The notes under the pieces were generated by a model. It was given only the letters and a program-made list of their open reading frames with translations, did not search any database and was not told the DNA's origin. From assembly GCA_012295275.1 (NCBI GenBank), contig CM022665.1:44384652-44448651 (forward strand): a DNA stretch of 64,000 nucleotides, in the 5' to 3' direction. Below are positions 48,113 through 62,240 of the stretch, one piece after another (the stretch's first letter is position 1; each line of letters opens with the position of its first letter). Made by a program: the position numbers and the translations under genes. Source of the stretch: Chrysomallon squamiferum (Eukaryota > Mollusca > Gastropoda > Neomphalida > Peltospiridae).

Positions 48113-51100
48113 ATGTCAGACGGGCCTCCAACACCAAAGCGGGTAAGTAAATCTGAATACACTATATAAAATAGTTAAAATATTTTAATTAGCATTAATA
48201 AATAATTGTCTGTTTGAGTAGATGAACAGATACTTTTGAAACCATAAATGGGCAGATCATTATTAAATACTGATTTTGATTGAAGATTATGAGACAGATC
48301 TTCACCTTTTAATCAAACAATTTGTGAAATCTATATATGGCATAAAAATGAGACATTAAAAATGAAGTATAATGTCAGTATTATACGATTTTATAAAAAA
48401 ATTAAAACCCTGTAGTTTGTGTATATATTTATTTGTTTTAAATTTCAAGAACCAGGAAATGATAGTTTGTGATTTTTATTTTCAGATTCGTCTTGACAGT
48501 GATGAAATATTAAATCTGACAAATGAGGAACTGCTCGAAAAGTAAGCTATGAATTTTACAACTAAAACTTTCATTCACTGCTGATTAAAGATGTAATGCT
48601 AGTCTTCCTAAACCATTCCAGGATACACATCTAAAATGTCCTTGATGAAATCTACATGTTTCTGTTACCAATTAAGCTAAGAATAAATATTCCCAGCTTT
48701 GTAGAATGTATTGGATTATCTCCCTTTAATACCAGGATATAAAAGATCATTAGCTACTTTCAGTTTGCTATAATACTTGAATCAGATTTATTAAGCAGAT
48801 GCTCCATTTGGTTTCTTCCGTTAGTATCATTGGGGAGAAAAAAAAAATCACATTTTGTCTATGAAAAAAAAAGAATGTACCTGTATCTGATATTTATGAT
48901 TTTTAAGGAAATGCATTTTGCGTATGATGTTTTTAACATTGCACCATAAAAGTTAAACATTAATTGTTGCTGTTCATAATAGGAAAGCATAAACTACAGC
49001 TATTATTGACACTGCTGCTGATTAAATGTTTTTCCTTGTTTTATCCCTTTGATTGAAGCCAGTGTAAAAGTAGTGTTTTCATTTTTATATTTTCAGATTT
49101 CAAGAACAGAATGAATATGTACGTTATTTAGAAAGCAAAAAATCTGCATCAGCATTAACAGGTCAGTTATTAAATAGCTTTATTTGTGTGTGTGAGAGAG
49201 AGAGAGAGTGTGTGTGTGCACTGAAGATGGTGTTTTTTTTTTTAAGATAAGATAACTTGTTGTGTAGAATATTTAAACAAATAATTTAAGGTATTTAAGA
49301 AAATATTATAGTATGAACTGAGAGATGAGAAGGTATAAACCTTTTTGTTTTTATTTTTATTTTTTTATAACTATGTAGATCATTTACTATCAGTCTGTTA
49401 AATGTAAGTTACACATTAGTTTTTGTTGTTTGAATAATATAAAATATCTTAAAATTAAAACTGAGAAAATGATTTATTTATATCTTGTGTTATTATAAAT
49501 AAATAAATAAATAAATACTACCATCTTCACCACCCTCCAGAATGAGTACTATTATTTTGTTACTAATGACAGATACATAATTTTGTCATTGTTCAGGAGA
49601 TGATGATGACGGGCAGGAATCTGAAGGAAAACTTCGACAACATAATATGGAGGGAAGACGAGAAAACACACTTGTTCTTCGCCTTGCCAATAAAGAACAA
49701 GAACTTCAAGATTGCCTGGTATGTTAATATTACTGTTTCACACCTTATTAATATGGTAAAGTTCTTGTGCATGTAAGATAACAAATAACTTTTAAGGCTT
49801 AAATACAATTCCTAGATACTTCTTCTCTCTTTTGTTTTTGTTATCCAGAATGTACTGGACATGACTGTATTTCATCTTAATGTTGTCGTTTTCTCTGCTT
49901 GCATCAGTGATAAGCACAGTTATATTTTTGTTTCTAAAAAAAATCCTTCTGAATATTTAATCTAAATATTTTATTGAAAAGTTACAACCTGTATTTATTT
50001 GTTGCTTCATAGTTACTGTTCTTTGTCACAGACAAGTGCAGTTAATAACCACCAAATAGTGAAAGCTGATGTAAAATGATTTTTGTCAAAGCACACCCAT
50101 GAACAGTCAGTTTGAACACTGGCTTATCATCAGTTTGATGAAATACATTCAGTATTGTCAGCCTTGTTTTTATTGTATCTCTTATAAAACTAATCACCTT
50201 ATGACTGGTATTGAATTGAAAACAGGACAGTAACAATGCCGACAGAGTGATTTCAAATTCCAGTGGTATTTTTGTTTTGTTCTGAGCTGTTAAACTAAGA
50301 CATTTGCTAACACAGTTTCATTATCATTTTGGCTCATATTCCTAATACATTTTTTTAAAATTCCCATCAAGAAAATGAGAATATGTTATTTGATGATAAT
50401 GCTATAAGATATGAATCTTAAAAGCTATTCTCAGTCTGTGAAATGAGAATAGCTGTGTTTAATGCCAAGCAAAGATTTAAAGAAAAAGTCTCTTGCTCAT
50501 TCATATTTTATTTCTAAACATTTAAATCATTTACACAAAAGAAGCACAAGAATTTTATCAAATCATGTTTTTTATTAAACATAATATTTATACGCAAGAA
50601 AATAATATCAATTCAGTGCTTTTTCATTTTTTTATGCGTTTATTCATACATGCTTAACAAATTCTTTATAAAAACATCATTCCTTTTGATCATCATTTTT
50701 AATATATATATTTCAAGAACAGACAACTTTTGACACTCTAGTCTTACAACATTAATGGTTAATATTTAACTAATTTAAACAAGGGTTTTCATCTTCTTCT
50801 ACCAAACAAATCAGTATACATATTTTTATTTTTTATTTTTTATTTTTTATTTTTTTTGTACTAACATTAAACGTGGTGTTAACATTTTCAGAACCAGATA
50901 GCCGAGATGAAGCAAGCCCACTCGCAGAACACCGCCCAGCTTCGCACCATGATGCTGGATCCCGCGCTTAACATCATTTTCCAGAGAATGTCCAAGGAAG
51001 TGGACGATAGCAAGGACAAACTGAAGCAAACTCAAAATGAACTGAGCGCATGGAAGTTCACACCAGACAGGTGTATATCCTACTCCGGTAACATTTATAG

Positions 51101-54100
51101 ACAAGCCGGAAATATCCGGGTGACTTGAAAACAATTTTAAGACTCGATACAAAACAAACTTGGAAAAGACTCACAAAAAAAAAAAAAAAAAAAAATTCCC
51201 ACACAAATGCTTAAGACTTTTTTTCGGCAGGTGTCGTCCATAAACATAAGACTGTCCACTGACTGGTCACCTGGCTCAAGAAGTCTGGTCATCTGCCTCT
51301 TTTCTCTGCTAGAACCGTCGGCAAAAAAAACCCGCAGTCACTTTTGCTGTGTCAAGTGGAAAAAAACAAAACAAAAACTGACCTCCCAAGTTTTCCTCTC
51401 CCCTTCACAGAACACAAACTTCCTGGTTTCCCATTGGCTTCTTTTTTATTATTATTATTATTATTATTATTTTTTTTTTTACACCTATTCATATATCAAG
51501 CGCAACTAACTTTTTGAACAGTTTTTATTAGTATTTATTTCTTTGCAGTGCCCGTATAGACAGATATTGACTATAACTGCATATTGTTTGCTTAACATGC
51601 TTTTTGCAGGTCAGACAAACAGTATGCCTAGTGCCAGAATATTTCTGATCACTGACTTTTTCTTAGCTGTGGAAAAATCAATAACATTTTTTCATTAATA
51701 TAATTTTTTTATTTTTATTTTTTCAATTTGTTTCCCCTATTTGTCTAAATTACCTTTGATTAAGTAAGCTATGGGAACAGTGATAACAATTAAGACTTGT
51801 CAGGGGTTTGTTTTAACGAAAAACAATCGAGAAAGTATTTTTACACTTCCACAAGAACACCCTACATAGGCGAGTATTTGGATTCTTGCAGAGAAACTAT
51901 GTGAGATAATTTAGGGGTTGTTAAGAACTTGAACACACTGAGCCATGCTGGCCAGAAAGCTAAGTTACAGGTATGGAGAAATGATGAAGGTGGAGAAGAG
52001 GAAGCAGGTGTGTGGTTCGTTTTTCAAGTTTTGACTAATAGTTATCTTGTTATTGCAGGAGAACGTAGTTTTATATATCGCCAGCACCTAGTAGTAGGAA
52101 AAGAGAGAGAGAGAGAGAGAGAGAAAGAAATTAAACCTTGCTTCCGTCTTGCTCTTTAGATTATGTTAATTTCTTCCAGTAAAGAACCAATAAAAAACAA
52201 CAACATCAAAATAAATAAATAAATCAAAAATTAAAATAAAATAAAATAAAATAAAATTAAATAAAACCAAAAATTAATTAATTAAAAAAAAAAAAAGCAA
52301 GAAAGTAAGATTAATAAGTAAAGGAATGGGTAAATAAATAAATAAATAAAAAAATTTGTAGTGGAATTTTATTTATGCATGTGTCGCCTGTTTAAATGTT
52401 GTTGCAGCTGTTCTTATTTTACTGTTCATTTTATCTAATGCATACGTAGTTCAACAGGACTTGATAATGATTAAAGGTGGTCTGTGTTTCAATTTATCTT
52501 AAATAATATAATTACATATTTGTTTTAAAAACCTGTAGATTTTCTCTCTTTTTTTTTTTTTTTGTGGTGGTTAAATTGAACGATTGGAAAAGAATATTAT
52601 AAATGTTAAAAATGAATTAAAAAACAACAACAAGAAACTAACAGAAAAAAGCTATAATTGAAAAATACCTGGAATAATTGAAACGTGTTTTAAAAACTAT
52701 AACACATTAAAAGATTAATACTGTAATAAAATGTGGAAACAGACTTCCTTTGACACCTACTTAAAAAGGTTATTTCACAGGTATTATGTGTATATATACC
52801 TATCTATAATATATATATATATATATATATATTATTTTGCATGTTTTTGTGTATGAATCGGGTGTTGGTTTCTGTTCTCAGCTTATGATAAAAAATGAAA
52901 TTTCTTGTGGTTTTAGTTTCTGGTATGTGACTATTTACAAAATACCAGTCTTTTAAACTCACTCGATTTTTATGAATGCTTCCAGGGATCCATGTAATTA
53001 AAATACCCTATAAAAAAAAAAAAAAAAAATTTTTAAAAAAAGAAAGTGATGATAATGTTGAATAGAGCTTAAAAAAAAAAAAAAAAATAATAATAATAAT
53101 AATAATAAACAAGACAATCAAATATGCTTTTTGTCTAATACAACAACAAACAATTATCTGGGCAATGAATTTAGAGTAATAATGATAGTGAAAATAGTAC
53201 ATGTTAATCAATAAATAATATTTGACAATGTTAAGTTAAAATTAAAAAAAAAAGAAACATGGTAATACAGATCCGTGAATTTAATTGTAAAACCAATAAC
53301 AGATATCCATTGTTGCAGTGTGTTAATTATAATATTGATAATATAAATGGTACCTGTTTGTAAATAGCACAGATGATGGTAATTAATAGATCAGTTAATA
53401 ATTAAGTCTGAATTAAAGAATAATACTATAAAGTTAATTCAGGAATTTGCTTTGAAAATAAATATCAAGTAGGTTATCTTAGCCATATGATAATAACAAA
53501 GTACCTCGCTACTCAATGAGATTAATTCTGATGTTCCTGTTCTTGCATGCATCTGTATAAAAGTTTCTTCGATCTGGTATTTCACTGATTTCATAAGCAT
53601 GCTACTGGCTTAAATGAATTTACTGTTCATTTGAACTAATTTCGGTAGACTGATCTGTATTTTGAATCAGTTAAGATTGACACGTTAAATGTGGTTAATA
53701 AGTATGATTCTTTATTATTTTTTAAATGTTACTGTGTCTGTCTGTTGTTAGTGGTGTTTTTATTGTTTTTCTTTTACGTCTCAGTGCTGTTAAACACTTT
53801 TTTGTTCTCTCTTTGTTGCATGACGATACAATTTCATGTTAGGCACAAATGTTGATTATCAGTTGTAGACGTTCTTGCTCATTTCTGGATAAAAACATTT
53901 GGGAAATTGCAAAAATATAGATCTCAATTTGATAAATATTAATATATTTTTGTTTCTTTTTGTTCCATTTTAAAATAATAATACTAATAATTGAAATTAA
54001 AAAAGGAAAAAAAAAGACTGAAACAATAAAACCACCTTTTAAAGTGCATGTGTTTTTAAACTGCATGGTCAGTTTACGTGGCTGTCATTTTTCCAAGTTT

Positions 54101-54194
54101 GATTTGGAGATTATTTTATATTATAATGATCTAACATACATACTTTGATTACATTTGCAAATTTTTAAAGATGTTTGCTGCTCATATTTTGTTT

Positions 54195-54230
<36 letters not shown>

Positions 54231-57200
54231 CCTCATATTTTAAACATTTTACTAATACATTCTAAAAGAAATGCTTTTGGAACAGCCATTAAATAAAAAT
54301 ATTGGTTGGTTTGTTATTGTAGTGTCATTTTTCTGATATAGGTTATTAAATATTCAACTGTTATAATTATTAAAACATACTTTTTAATCTAAAATGATTT
54401 AAATTTAAAGTGCGGTTTACTTTGAAACCTGTAAGACCAGTAGCATATTTGTTCAGTATTCATATATAACTGGGATAAATTATTAATGTTAAAAAATTTT
54501 TTAGATATATAATTTAGCTTATAAATACATCAGCAAATGTTAACATTAAAATGAACATTCTAGAAATCTTCCTATCTTGTGTAATGAAAATTTTTTTTCC
54601 TATATTATCATTTACAAAGTGCACAAGTGACTATAATTTGTGTAATTAAATTTTAAATTTTACATATTTTACTGTAAAATGGCACTGATAAATCGATAAA
54701 TCTTTAGGCAAAATGTATTACCACTAAAACACGATATTAATATTTTATGGCACTGGTATATGTTTATAATTTGACAATTAAAACTGATTACAGTACATTA
54801 TGACAGTGATATTTTGATAAATGTATGTGTTGCTTTATAAACCTCATTAATGATACATAATGCTTTGATTTAATTGCACCTGGATTATTAACAGCAAATT
54901 ATATATATGTATATATTCTAAAACTTCATTAATTTTATAATTCTTATTTCTTTATAGACACCATACATACATGGCTAGACATTTGTTTCATTTTCATGAC
55001 TGCAGAATATATTTAAATGGCATTTAATGTTGTTGTGTTTTTTTGTGGTTTTTTTATAATTATAAAAAAAAAATAATTTCACTAAATATTTAGAAATAAT
55101 ATTCTGTAATGAAATGTGGAAATAAACAATAATTATTAATAATACTGCCACATCACATTAAAAAAAACCTGAATGCAGTTGAAATAAGCTAAGTAAAAAA
55201 TGATTTAAAATTTTGTTTTAGAAGAGAACTGGTCAGGAATTTAATTTGCATAATGGGTTTTAAAAAGATTGTATGTAAATTAATATTAGGATGATGTACA
55301 AGTTACTAACATTTTTTTAAGCACAATTTTTTTTTATAAATAAGTATCATAAATTCTTAATATGTTTCTTAAGAACAAATAGGGCATGTTTTGATTATGG
55401 TTTATGGACAGATATGGAAAAAAACAACAAAAGTTTTTGGATAATTTCAAAAATGTGAGCCAAAGTTAATTTTTAAACTGACTTCTTGCTTTGTTTTAAT
55501 AATTGCAAGTGTATGTAACAATTACGGTTCTTGGATTTGCACTGGTGAAATTAGGGATAATTTCATGACACACTATGCATAATAAATGCACAGGTCATTA
55601 CTAATATTTTAATTTTAATTTTTTATTTATTTTTTTTTCATAACCATTAGATCTTAAAATCAGTGACTGGTTCTCTTTACAAACTGCTATTTCATAAAAC
55701 AGAAAGTGCATGTTTTGGTTTTGGTTTATGCACTGGTGATAACAAGAAGAACTAAAATTTCATTATTTTATAAATGGGTGTATTTGATAACATTTTCTTG
55801 TTGTTAAATCGAATCTCAACTGGAGCAGATAACTCTGAAACTTCTCCAGTGACATGAGACAATGGTAGTAGTCGATGACTTGTTCCAGGTGGAGAAATCT
55901 TTTTTTATTATTTTTTTTTTTTTTCCCCACATTCTAAGACTGGTTAATGTGATGCTTAAGATTCTCGTACTTTTCAGCCAAACAGGCAAGAGGTTGATGG
56001 CCAAGTGCCGGATGCTACTGCAGGAGAATGAGGAGCTGGGCAAGATGATAGCTTCGGGGAGAACAGCCACGCTGGAAGGAGAAATAGCCCTGCAGAAAAC
56101 ACTCGTGCAAGAGATGAAGAAAAACCAGCGAGGTAGGGACAGTTCAGAATATCGTCGTCTTCACCTTGTTTAGTTTATTTTTTAATTAATTTTATTTTTA
56201 TTTTATTTTTGTGTTATTCTTGTGGTGTTTAGTGTTGTTTGTATCCATTTAAAAAAACAATTTTTTTTTTATATTTTTCTGTGTTGTTATATAAGTGCTT
56301 AACATTATTTTATCTTTTAGTTTATTTTTTTGTTTATGTGCATTTTGGTTATGGCAAACTGAAGTTGATATTTGTTGTGTGTCTAGCAGAATTTTTAATT
56401 TTATTTATATTTTATATATTCAGTTTTTTAAAATCAATTTAATTTGTTTTTCGTTTTGATATATTTAATCATGTATTCAGTATTCTTTCTGTTTTTTTTA
56501 AAAACGTTCATATAATAGTCACCACCTGATAAATTGTGTTAGTGTCATCAACTACTAAAAGAACTTTAGATTATCTCCCTTTACAGATGTATAAATTACT
56601 CTTCATATCATTGCTGGAGGTTGAGGGAATTGTGTGAATTTTATTAAATACTTTTAATGACAGCTATATTTGTTATAGAAAGCAGTGATAATATATCCTG
56701 TACATTAAACCATTAAACAGCAAAAATATCCTATTCAGTAATAGGTTAACTGATAATACTGATAGTATCATTCAAGTTGAAAACTGGACAAATGTTAGGT
56801 ATACAAAGCCCTGTTAACCAATGCATGTTGACAGCAGTTTAACTTTTTAAATTAGCTGTTAAAATTGCAAGTTTTAAAACTTGAAAAAGAACAAAAACAG
56901 TGAAATCAGTGTTTATAGAAGTAATTCAGAACTAAAAAAAAAGAAAGACAAAATTATACACAGGACTTGTAGTTGATTGCTTATCAGGCTTGTAGCTCGT
57001 GTTTTAATAGCAGGTTTCATTTTACAGAGCTGGATGAGTTTGTCAGTGAACTGGAGGAAGATGCAGAGGGGATGCAGTGTATGATCTACCTCCTGCAGCA
57101 GCAGCTTAAAGACACCAAGGAACAGCTAGCTAAGGTTCAGGCAGAAAACGAGAAGTTGCTGATGAACAGAAACATTTCGTCAGACAACGATCCTGGTGGG

Positions 57201-58241
57201 AGCGAACGAGAGGTGTCGAGGGAGAACAGCCAGGATCGGTGTAAACCGCCGACTTCAGAGCACAGTGACAAAGAGAATGTTTTATCAGTGAGTAGCAAGC
57301 AGCACTCGGAGGCCGAGACCGAACGTGACACTAGTGCCGATTTGAGTGACGTGCCTCCGGAGAGTGCACCAGACAGCGAGCCAATGCAGGTGGATCAAGC
57401 AGACGCACCTGCGCCTGCGCCTGCACCTCAGTCAGACATTCACACCGCAGACAGCACCAGCTGTCTGGACTCGACATTGGCTTCGGCCAAACGCCCGAGT
57501 CCCAAGAATTCCAGAACGTTGGCTTCAGACACCAGCAGCGACGTTTGTGACACGAGTCCGCAGACTTGCAAACAAGACAGAGACAGTTTCAGTCCCCACA
57601 CACCACCACCATCGTCATCATCGTCACCACCACCACCACCACCACCACCACAGCCACAGCCACCGCAACATGACACAGACAATGGCGTAAAAAGCAGGAC
57701 TAACGACGTGCTGATTCTTCAGCCAGGTGGGATCAAAGACAATGGAAACCGCAGTCCGAACTGTTGGGAAGTTCTGAGTTCGAAGGAGAACCTGAGACGA
57801 TCGCTTCGCGAAGACAGCCGCAGTCCAAAGAGTGTGACCAATGACTTGCGAAGCAGGAGTCCGGAAAAGCAGGAAGCCATGGATTTGAGTAACTTTGGCA
57901 AGCCAGCTTCCGAAGACTCTTCTGCCCCCACTGTTAGGAACTCTATAAGACAGAGGAGTCCTAGTATTTTGGACAGGATATGGAGTCCGAAGCGTTCGGC
58001 GAAAGACGACAATAGCATGAGTCCTCAAAGTAGAACTAAAGATTCTGGTGATAGCAACAGTCCAGCCAATGCCAAAGGTGACCAGGACCGGATTGTTAGT
58101 AGTGTGGAAGACAGTAACAGCAGGACAGACAACAGCAAACCAGTCACAGAGAGAATGATTGCTCACACAGACGCAGGTAAAACCATACTTAACGGTGTCG
58201 AGCCATTGACTCAGTCTAAAAATCAGGTTGAACAGAAGTGA
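48113..58241 (+). CDS. WTAP: WTAP, m6A methyltransferase complex / splicing regulator subunit
   Basis: Seven coding exons: 48113-48142, 48486-48541, 49097-49161, 49597-49718, 50892-51070, 55978-56132, 57028-58241. The sum is 1821 nt, 606 aa, phases consistent. Conserved coiled-coil core, about residues 55-260: NTLVLRLANKEQELQDCL, LDPALNIIFQRMSKEVDDSK, WKFTPDSQTGKRLMAKCRML, and ELDEFVSELEEDAEGMQ then LLQQQLKDTKEQLA. These match human WTAP and fly Fl(2)d. WTAP bridges METTL3/METTL14 to VIRMA and other regulators in nuclear speckles for mRNA N6-adenosine methylation, and in insects affects alternative splicing (family knowledge). The tail (about 270-606) is disordered and much longer than in human WTAP (396 aa). 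It has an Ala-Pro repeat, a Ser6-Pro8 run near residues 392-410 and at least ten Ser-Pro dipeptides, many as RSP, suggesting kinase targets. Intron 5 is 4.9 kb. Confidence 0.95.
51071..55977. other. Large WTAP intron 5
   Basis: A 4.9-kb intron. Its first ~450 bp are less AT-rich than the rest and remain open in the upstream exon's frame until a TGA at 51126-51128. AATAAA hexamers occur near 52193-52215. The remainder is AT-rich with a poly(T) run near 54200-54225. No separate gene was recognised. Confidence 0.6.
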
Positions 58242-60995
58242 TCTTTTTTTTTTTTTATTTTTTTTTTTTTTTTTTTTTTTAAATACATACGTATATATGT
58301 ATATACATGTTCCATTTTGTTTGTTTTAACTTGTACATGTTGTAAGACTGAATGGAACTAACAGACCTTCATTTACTTTCTTATAAAGAATCTTAATTTT
58401 GTTAACAAAGTCGGATGAGATTAATGATTTTAATAATTGTGTGAAAACTGTGTTGCTTTCAGTATGGTAAGTATAACGGTTGAAAGAAAAAAAGAAATTT
58501 GTCTTACATTAAAAGATGTTTTAATGAACGAGTGCAAAAGTAAAATTTTTAATATTGTGATTTGAAAAAAATGAATACATTTCTGAAAAGAATTAATTTG
58601 CAGTCAGTTCAGTAATTGTAATTTTGTACATGATATATTTTTTTTTTTTTTACTGGTATTACTATTATGATTTTTAGTTCATTCCTTTTATTTTTTTTTT
58701 TTTTATTAATATTATTAATATCATTATTTATACATAAGGGTGAATCTTGATATATTTTTATAATTATCTATTAGCAAAAATAAATTTAATTACATTTTTG
58801 TGTTGTTTTAAAGGACTTGAAAATTTGAGGATGTTAAATCAGATAACATTTTAACTACTGGAATGAATTTGCATATGAAATGGTTAACAAAAATGGTTGT
58901 TTTAGTAAAATGAAATATGTTTTCAAGTATATTTATTCATCATTTCCTTTCATTGCCCAGTGAAATTGGTTTCAAATACATTTCCAGTTAGAGAGGAAGC
59001 TGTAAGATACAGGAAAGTTTTAGAAATAAAACTTTAATTACAGTCAGGAGGCCATATCAGTTCAGTACTATTACCAAAAGTTAATTAAAAAAAAAAAAAA
59101 AACATTAATTCATTTTATTTAACATTTTTATTTTTATTACTTCTTTTTTTTTCTCAATTAAATAATATTAACAGAGTTTACTAGCAAGTGTTAAATTCGT
59201 GTAATTTAAAAAAAAAAATTGTTTGTTTTAATATCTTTTTAAAAATTATTCATGTGTTTTCATGTCAACTATTCCAGACATAATAACAAATAGACAAGCC
59301 TATGTTCATCAAACACCTCTTACTGTTACAACTGGCAGCCTTTCTTTTTTTTGTAAGTTCTTAATTTCATCTTGCGTGGTTCATAATGATAGTGCTGGAA
59401 ACAACCAGGGTATGGATAAAAACCAAAAAACAAAATTTAAATAAAAAAACAAATAAAATAGAGATCATTATAAACACATGCGATTAAAAATCTGTTTTTC
59501 CGTCCAACAGTTATAAAGATCAGTTGGTAATTTTCACAGACCACAACATTACAACATTCACAGGTTGCTAGGTGTTTTTTTTTTTGTTTTTTTTTTAAAT
59601 AAAATAATGTGCTTTTAAATTGTTTTAATGAGCTTTTCAATCATTCAAGCTACTGAGCTTTGGGTAAATTACTTCACTGTATACAACTTGTGAAGCAGTC
59701 TACTTAATTTGGTTCAGATCAATTGCTTTAGGATGAACACATGACTTCTGATTCAGTTAGTTAAACTGCTGCATGAATAGAAATATAAAAAATGTAAAAA
59801 AAAAAAAAAAGATTCTTTTTTCTTTTTTTTTTTTTCATTTTAAATTAACAAAAAATTAAAAATTAATTTTTAGGTAAATGTTTTTATTGTTGATATCATT
59901 ACGCGTAACATTCATTTGGACCAGCTTGTGTGTGCAGTATTTTAAATATTTCCGTCTGTGTAATACTTTTTATATCATCATACATCATTCATTTATATTG
60001 CTGTTAGACACTACAAAGAATATAATAATTACAAATTTAAAAAAAAAATAATTCAGAGTAGCTGTTTCATAACTTTATTATTTTTGTAAAACATTTGGCT
60101 ATAATTCAGTCAGTTCTGTAATATTTAAAGATGTGATTTTTTATTTTTTGTTTTTTTAATGTTCATGTGCTACAACATCAGACTAGTATTAGGTTTACAT
60201 TTTAGTAAATTAGAAGTCTCATTTCTTTTTCTTTTTTATATTATATTACTTGTTTAAATTGGGTTTTGTTTTGTTGTTTTCTTTAGAAATAGCAGGACTT
60301 TGTTAAGCTGAAATGAATTAAGGCTGATTGCTTTTATAAATAAACAGCTTAAAGATTATGAAATGTAGAAGTTTTATTTGAATGCAATATTGATTTAAAA
60401 TATTTTTCTTTTATTTATTTAAGTAGGAAGTTTGTTGGAGTTTATTTTGGGGGGGGGTTTTGTGGGGGGATGGATTATTTTTATTTTTATTAGCATAACT
60501 GACAAATACAACCTAATCTGCAATGAAGATAACTTTTCAATTAGTTACTTATTTGCAGTTTTACTGAAATTAATCCCTGTAAGAGAGAGAACAATCATGG
60601 CCAAAGTAAATGAACAACCAACATTCCTATTACTTTACAAGCCTCCATACCAACAATTAATACCTCTGGGATCTTATTTCAGCTTGTCTAGTACTAATCT
60701 TGTACGATCGTCACCTAAATAAATGTGTGAACTGAGCTATTGTTCTGAATACATATCCAAGAAGTAAACAGGTTTCTTTGACTGCCATAACGCAGTCTGC
60801 AGATTTAATTTTGTATGTTGAGTCTTTTTGAAATAAGTGTTAAATTATTTGTGTGCATCATCTTGTACTCTGAAACATGTTACTGATAAAGACTTGTACT
60901 TTGATAATTTGCTTTGTCATTCAGATTAATCAGCATTGATAATTTATAAATACCACAAATAGTTTTTCTCTTTTTATTTCCAAAGAAATATGTAA

Positions 60996-61029
<34 letters not shown>

Positions 61030-62209
61030 TTTCATATTTCTTTTTTAATTTTTTAATTTATTATATTGTATACTGATTTATTTAAATTGAGTGCAGAATA
61101 TATTACAATTTATTACCTTTGGAAAGACAGTTGATAAAATTACATTACAATAGAATAATTATATAATTCATCATTCTGGATATTCTAAAATGAAAAAAAT
61201 AATAAATATTATAACCTTATATATGTTAATCTCTCATTTCAGTGTAATTTTTGCTTAGTATAAAAATAAATTGCAGTTTAAATGGACATAATAAATTAAT
61301 CTTTTAAGAAATTTAGAAAAAAAGAAAAGAAATTATGCAGCATTTTTATCTGTGTAAATGTGTCTGATTTTAAAACCTGGCTTTACAATTTAGAAAAATG
61401 AGGTTTTTTACAACAGAATTTTAATTCCTTGTTAACTTACTAATAATGACAAAAATGAATTACTGTAATTGAAATCATAATGTAGCTAAATGTATTTGTT
61501 TATTACTGTGAACTTGTTTTTATTTTTTAGATGTTTAACAAAAAAAATTTAATATTAATTTTATTACCCTGATCACACTCACAGTTTTTGCATCTAAACA
61601 TTTGTGAAATGTATTCATTTGTTACATGAATAAAATAAGATAAATGTTTTATTCAGTTTTTATTTGTTGCTTTTGTTTTTATCTTGTTAATGTAGTTACA
61701 AAGTTTTATTATTATTATTATTATTATTAATTATTATTATTATGATTATTATGATTATTATGATTATTATTATTATTATTATTATTATTAAGAAATGATG
61801 AGACATTTGTACAGTGACAAAAATCATTAGTTATCAGATAGAAAATCTGAAAGTGCAATTAGGCAATATGTATTTGACATTGACTTTAAAAATTTGTCGT
61901 GCTATATCAAGTCTCTGGAAGAACAATTTGTTAAATATTTTTGTTCAGTGGATTAAAGACTGCTCCTGAAAAACTAAAATATTTAATTACAAATTGTGAG
62001 ACGGTGGTTACAAATTATCATCTTATTAATTTTTTTCAGACTTTATCCTTAATTTAAATAAAGTATAATTACAAAATCAAGAGAGCATAAATGTACTTTT
62101 GTCTAATTTTTTTTTTTTTTATTTATACCTTTTTAATAGACATTTTTTACCTGCTAGGCATCGGATGAGGGTGCTTATCTGTCACAGATATATGTAAAGT
62201 AAATACAAC
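58242..62209. other. WTAP 3' UTR and AT-rich spacer, no gene seen
   Basis: Starts with a long T-run immediately after the WTAP stop. The first AATAAA is at 58789-58794. It also contains (TA)n near 61001-61026 and an (ATT)n/(ATG ATT)n tract at about 61706-61791. A 96-codon frame at 60432-60722 is not recognisable as a known protein. Confidence 0.6.
61706..61791. repeat. (ATT)n with (ATG ATT)n centre
   Basis: Trinucleotide array interrupted by three or four ATG variants. Confidence 0.95.
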
Positions 62210-62215
62210 TTTATT
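62210..62215 (-). other. Poly(A) signal AATAAA (minus strand) for the terminal exon
   Basis: TTTATT on the plus strand, 26 nt past the stop codon of the exon at 62241-62430. Confidence 0.5.
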
Positions 62216-62240
62216 ACAAGGCTTCGTTGCCTGTGTGGGA

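Noticed and set aside
51207-51509. 100-codon frame in WTAP intron 5 with less biased composition
   Set aside because: No family resemblance and no flanking splice sites. It may be 3' UTR of a read-through WTAP isoform rather than a gene.
56973-57027. Starting a separate 422-residue protein at the ATG at 56973
   Set aside because: The acceptor TTTACAG at 57021-57027 and phase continuity with the upstream WTAP exon show that this is WTAP exon 7, and the preceding codons are intronic.
60432-60722. 96-codon plus-strand frame downstream of WTAP
   Set aside because: Composition follows the local AT content, a G-run creates the Gly stretch, and no known domain is seen.
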